A DNA stretch of 6,880 nt from contig VAXX01000212.1 in assembly GCA_005885115.1 (NCBI GenBank), positions 1-6,880 on the forward strand, in the 5' to 3' direction. Positions 4,859-6,880 of the stretch are shown in pieces. How positions within the stretch are numbered: the stretch's first letter is position 1; every line of letters starts with the position of its first letter. Source of the stretch: Actinomycetota bacterium (GTDB lineage Bacteria; Actinomycetota; Actinomycetes; Mycobacteriales; Micromonosporaceae). The notes beneath the pieces were generated by a model. That model worked only from the letters and a program-made list of their open reading frames with translations, ran no database searches and was not told the origin of the DNA. The position numbers were made by a program, and so were the translations under genes.

Positions 4859-5494
4859 ATGTGCGAGGACGTACAGGCGGCGCTGTCGGCCCGGCTCGAC
4901 GGCGAGCCGCCCGGGCGCGACGACGCCGTGCTCGATCAGCATGTGGCCGGCTGCGTGGCCTGCGCGACCTGGCTCGCCGGGGCCCGGGAGCTGACCGTAC
5001 CGGCTGTCCAACCGCCGGACCTGACCGACCGGATCATGGCGGCGGTCCGGGCGGATCCGCTCGTCGCGGCGGAAACCGCCCGGCGCCGGGCCGCCGCCGA
5101 GGCGTACGCGCGCCGGCAGGTGCTGCGGATCGCCGTCGCGCTGGCCGCCCTGGTCCAGCTCGCGCTGGCGGTACCGACCCTGGTCGGGCTGTTCCTGAGC
5201 ACCGAGCTCGGCCCGCACGCCGGACGGGAGATGGCCTCGTTCGACGTCGCCGTGGCGGTGGGCTTCCTCGCGGCGGCGTACCGGCCGGACCGCGCCCGGG
5301 CGTTCGTACCGGTGGCCCTGGTCCTGGCCGCCCTGCTCGCGACCACCTCCGGGATCGACCTGGCCCGGGGGGTGACCACGATCGGGCACGAGTTCGGGCA
5401 CCTGGTCGCGGTCGTCCAGGCCGGTCTGCTGTGGGCGCTCGGGCGGGGTTCCCGGGTGCCGGTGCCGCGACCCCGCGTGGCGGGTACCCGATGA
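4859..5494 (+). CDS. Membrane-bound zinc-finger anti-sigma factor
   Basis: A 211-residue protein (ATG at 4859; a GTG at 4856 would add one residue). The N-terminus MCEDVQAALSARLDGE, with DQHVAGCVAC further on, forms a zf-HC2/ZAS anti-sigma domain: C2, H28, C32 and C35 are the metal-binding set. This domain binds and holds an ECF sigma factor, very likely the one encoded divergently 56 bp away. A linker (45-87) leads to about four membrane helices (88-114, 126-142, 146-166 and 178-195). HEFGH (177-181) at the start of the last helix has the form HEXXH; it could bind a metal or heme, and its identity as a protease site is unproven. The coupled CopC-CopD gene (ATGA overlap) suggests that the sensed condition involves copper. 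The divergent layout is unusual, since the anti-sigma gene normally follows the sigma gene in one operon. Confidence 0.85.
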   Translation: MCEDVQAALSARLDGEPPGRDDAVLDQHVAGCVACATWLAGARELTVPAVQPPDLTDRIMAAVRADPLVAAETARRRAAAEAYARRQVLRIAVALAALVQLALAVPTLVGLFLSTELGPHAGREMASFDVAVAVGFLAAAYRPDRARAFVPVALVLAALLATTSGIDLARGVTTIGHEFGHLVAVVQAGLLWALGRGSRVPVPRPRVAGTR

Positions 5495-6880
5495 TCCGGG
5501 TACGGCTGCTGGCCGCGCTCGTCCTGGGCGTACTCGGGGTCCTCGCCCTGCCCGCCGGCCCGGCCAGCGCCCACGCCGCCCTCGTGCGTACCTCCCCGGT
5601 GCAGGGCACGGTCCTCCAGCAGGCGCCCAGCGAGGTCGTGGTCACCTTCTCCGAGCACGTCGGGCTGGTCCGCGACAAGATCCAGGTGATCGGGCCGGAC
5701 GGCAAGCGCATCGACAAGGGCGATCCCACGGTGTCCGGCGACGACGTGCGCATCCCGGTGCGTACCGACGTCCGGAGGGGTACCTACCTGGTCAGCTACC
5801 GGGTGATCTCGGCGGACAACCACCCGGTCGGCGCCGGTTTCACGTACTCCCTCGGCGCCGCCTCGACCACCCCGCCACGCCCCGGCGACAGCACGGCCGG
5901 GCGCACCGACCGGGCCGTGGCCATGCTCCTGTCGGCCGCGCGCTGGCTCGGTTACGTCGGCCTGATCCTGCTCGCCGGGCCGGCCCTGATCCTGCTGGCG
6001 TTGTGGCCCAACCGGTTGTCCCGCCGCGGCCCGACCCGGCTGGCCTACCTCGGCCTCGGCCTGGTCGCCGGATCGGCGCTGTTCGAGCTCTACCTCCAGG
6101 CCCCGTACCAGAACGGCGGTTCGCTGTTCTCCCCGTCCGCCGGCGATCTCGGCGACGTGCTCAGCGGCTCATACGGCACGCTGCACCTGGTCCGGCTCGC
6201 CGCCCTCGCGCTCGCCGTACCGCTGCTGCGCAGCCACCTCGCCGGCCGCGCCGGTAAGCCGGTCCAGGCGGCGCTGGCGATCCTCGCGGTGGTCGCGGTG
6301 GCCACCTGGCCGCTGTCCGGCCACCCGGCCACCACCACGGCCCCGCTGCTGACCATCGTCGCCGACGCCGCGCACCTGGTGAGCATGGCGATCTGGCTCG
6401 GCGGCCTGGTCATGCTCGTCGGCTTCCTGTTGCGCCGGGCCAACGCCAAGGAACTGGACGCGATCCTGCCGGTGTGGTCCAACTGGGCGACGCTCGCGGT
6501 GACCGTACTGGTCCTGGCCGGCACCTCACAGGCGCTGATCAACGTGGCCACGGTCGGCGCGCTCCTGCACACCACATACGGCACGCTGCTGCTGCTCAAG
6601 ATAGGGGTGCTGGCCGTCGTGCTGGCGGGTGCGGCGGTGGCGCGGCGGCTGGTCCGGCGGCAGGCCGCCGACAAACCCCAGGGGGTACGCCGGCTCCGCC
6701 TCGCGGTGTTCGCGGAGATCGCCGGCGCGGTGCTGATCCTCGGGCTCACCTCGGCGCTGGTACAGACGACCCCGGCGCGTACCGCCGCGGCGTCCCCCGC
6801 CGGGAGCGACGTCGAGCAGGACATCTTCTCGACCACGCTGGACTGCAAGCTGTACCAGCTCCAGCTCGACATCGAGCCGC
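5491..6880 (+). CDS. copCD: CopC-CopD fusion copper-resistance/uptake protein (cut by right edge)
   Basis: 463 residues are visible and no stop is reached. A signal peptide ending GPASA (to 27) exposes His28 as the mature N-terminus of a CopC domain (28-121). With D109 and H111 in SADNHPVG, this reproduces the His, Asp, His set that binds Cu(II) in CopC; no Met-rich Cu(I) site is seen. A linker (122-142) leads to a CopD domain with about eight helices (143-424). It contains SGHP (H278), AHLVSMAIWLGGL (H295) and YGTLLLLKIGVL (363-374), all typical of CopD/YcnJ. After the last helix an outer domain begins (from about 425; DCKLYQLQLDIEP at the edge), probably the C-terminal domain common in actinobacterial YcnJ-like proteins. 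The likely role is periplasmic-side copper binding and movement of copper across the membrane; direction cannot be told. The start ATGA overlaps the anti-sigma stop. Confidence 0.93.
   Translation, partial: MIRVRLLAALVLGVLGVLALPAGPASAHAALVRTSPVQGTVLQQAPSEVVVTFSEHVGLVRDKIQVIGPDGKRIDKGDPTVSGDDVRIPVRTDVRRGTYLVSYRVISADNHPVGAGFTYSLGAASTTPPRPGDSTAGRTDRAVAMLLSAARWLGYVGLILLAGPALILLALWPNRLSRRGPTRLAYLGLGLVAGSALFELYLQAPYQNGGSLFSPSAGDLGDVLSGSYGTLHLVRLAALALAVPLLRSHLAGRAGKPVQAALAILAVVAVATWPLSGHPATTTAPLLTIVADAAHLVSMAIWLGGLVMLVGFLLRRANAKELDAILPVWSNWATLAVTVLVLAGTSQALINVATVGALLHTTYGTLLLLKIGVLAVVLAGAAVARRLVRRQAADKPQGVRRLRLAVFAEIAGAVLILGLTSALVQTTPARTAAASPAGSDVEQDIFSTTLDCKLYQLQLDIEP

Noticed and set aside
4936..5823. 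Open frame antisense to the anti-sigma and CopC genes
   Set aside because: The plus strand carries a ZAS finger and CopC motifs here; the antisense product is low-complexity.
6090..6872. Open frame of 260 codons antisense to the CopD part
   Set aside because: The plus strand encodes conserved CopD helices with no stop. The antisense product is Ser/Ala/Thr-rich, as expected from reversed Leu/Gly/Ala codons.

Overview
This is a GC-rich window dense with GTAC tetranucleotides and GTG starts, and with translationally coupled gene pairs throughout. These traits point to a high-GC actinomycete. A member of the Micromonosporaceae is my best guess, but that rests on sequence style and not on a marker gene.

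The layout is two divergent transcription units around a 56-bp promoter region near 4800-4860. On the minus strand, running right to left, are six tightly packed genes: an ECF sigma factor (4802-4311), a MauE/DoxX-type membrane protein (4296-3793), a DsbA-type thioredoxin-fold protein (3796-3155), a secreted and membrane-bound His-rich protein (3155-2073), a two-TM protein with a degenerate PLD-like tail (2060-1173) and a multi-TM protein (1176-433). Neighbours overlap by 1 or 4 nt or are separated by 12-14 nt, so this looks like one operon. About 160 bp beyond it, on the same strand, lies the start of an aquaporin-family gene that runs off the left edge. Its leader holds a possible promoter, a palindrome and a very strong Shine-Dalgarno sequence separated from the start codon by a hairpin.

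On the plus strand a membrane-bound zinc-finger anti-sigma factor (4859-5494) overlaps by 4 nt a CopC-CopD fusion (5491 to the right edge), which is truncated by the window.

My reading, which is inference, is an ECF-sigma-controlled envelope module joining copper handling (CopC-CopD, His-rich protein) with thiol/disulfide chemistry (MauE, Dsb). The sigma and anti-sigma genes are head-to-head and share one compact operator/promoter region. Two things stand out. The Dsb-type protein lacks the segment that should carry its CXXC active site. The operon also ends with a coupled pair of membrane proteins of no known function (2TM-PLD-like plus multi-TM). No RNA genes, CRISPR arrays, insertion sequences or gene-free stretches over 300 bp were seen; the largest gap is 274-432.
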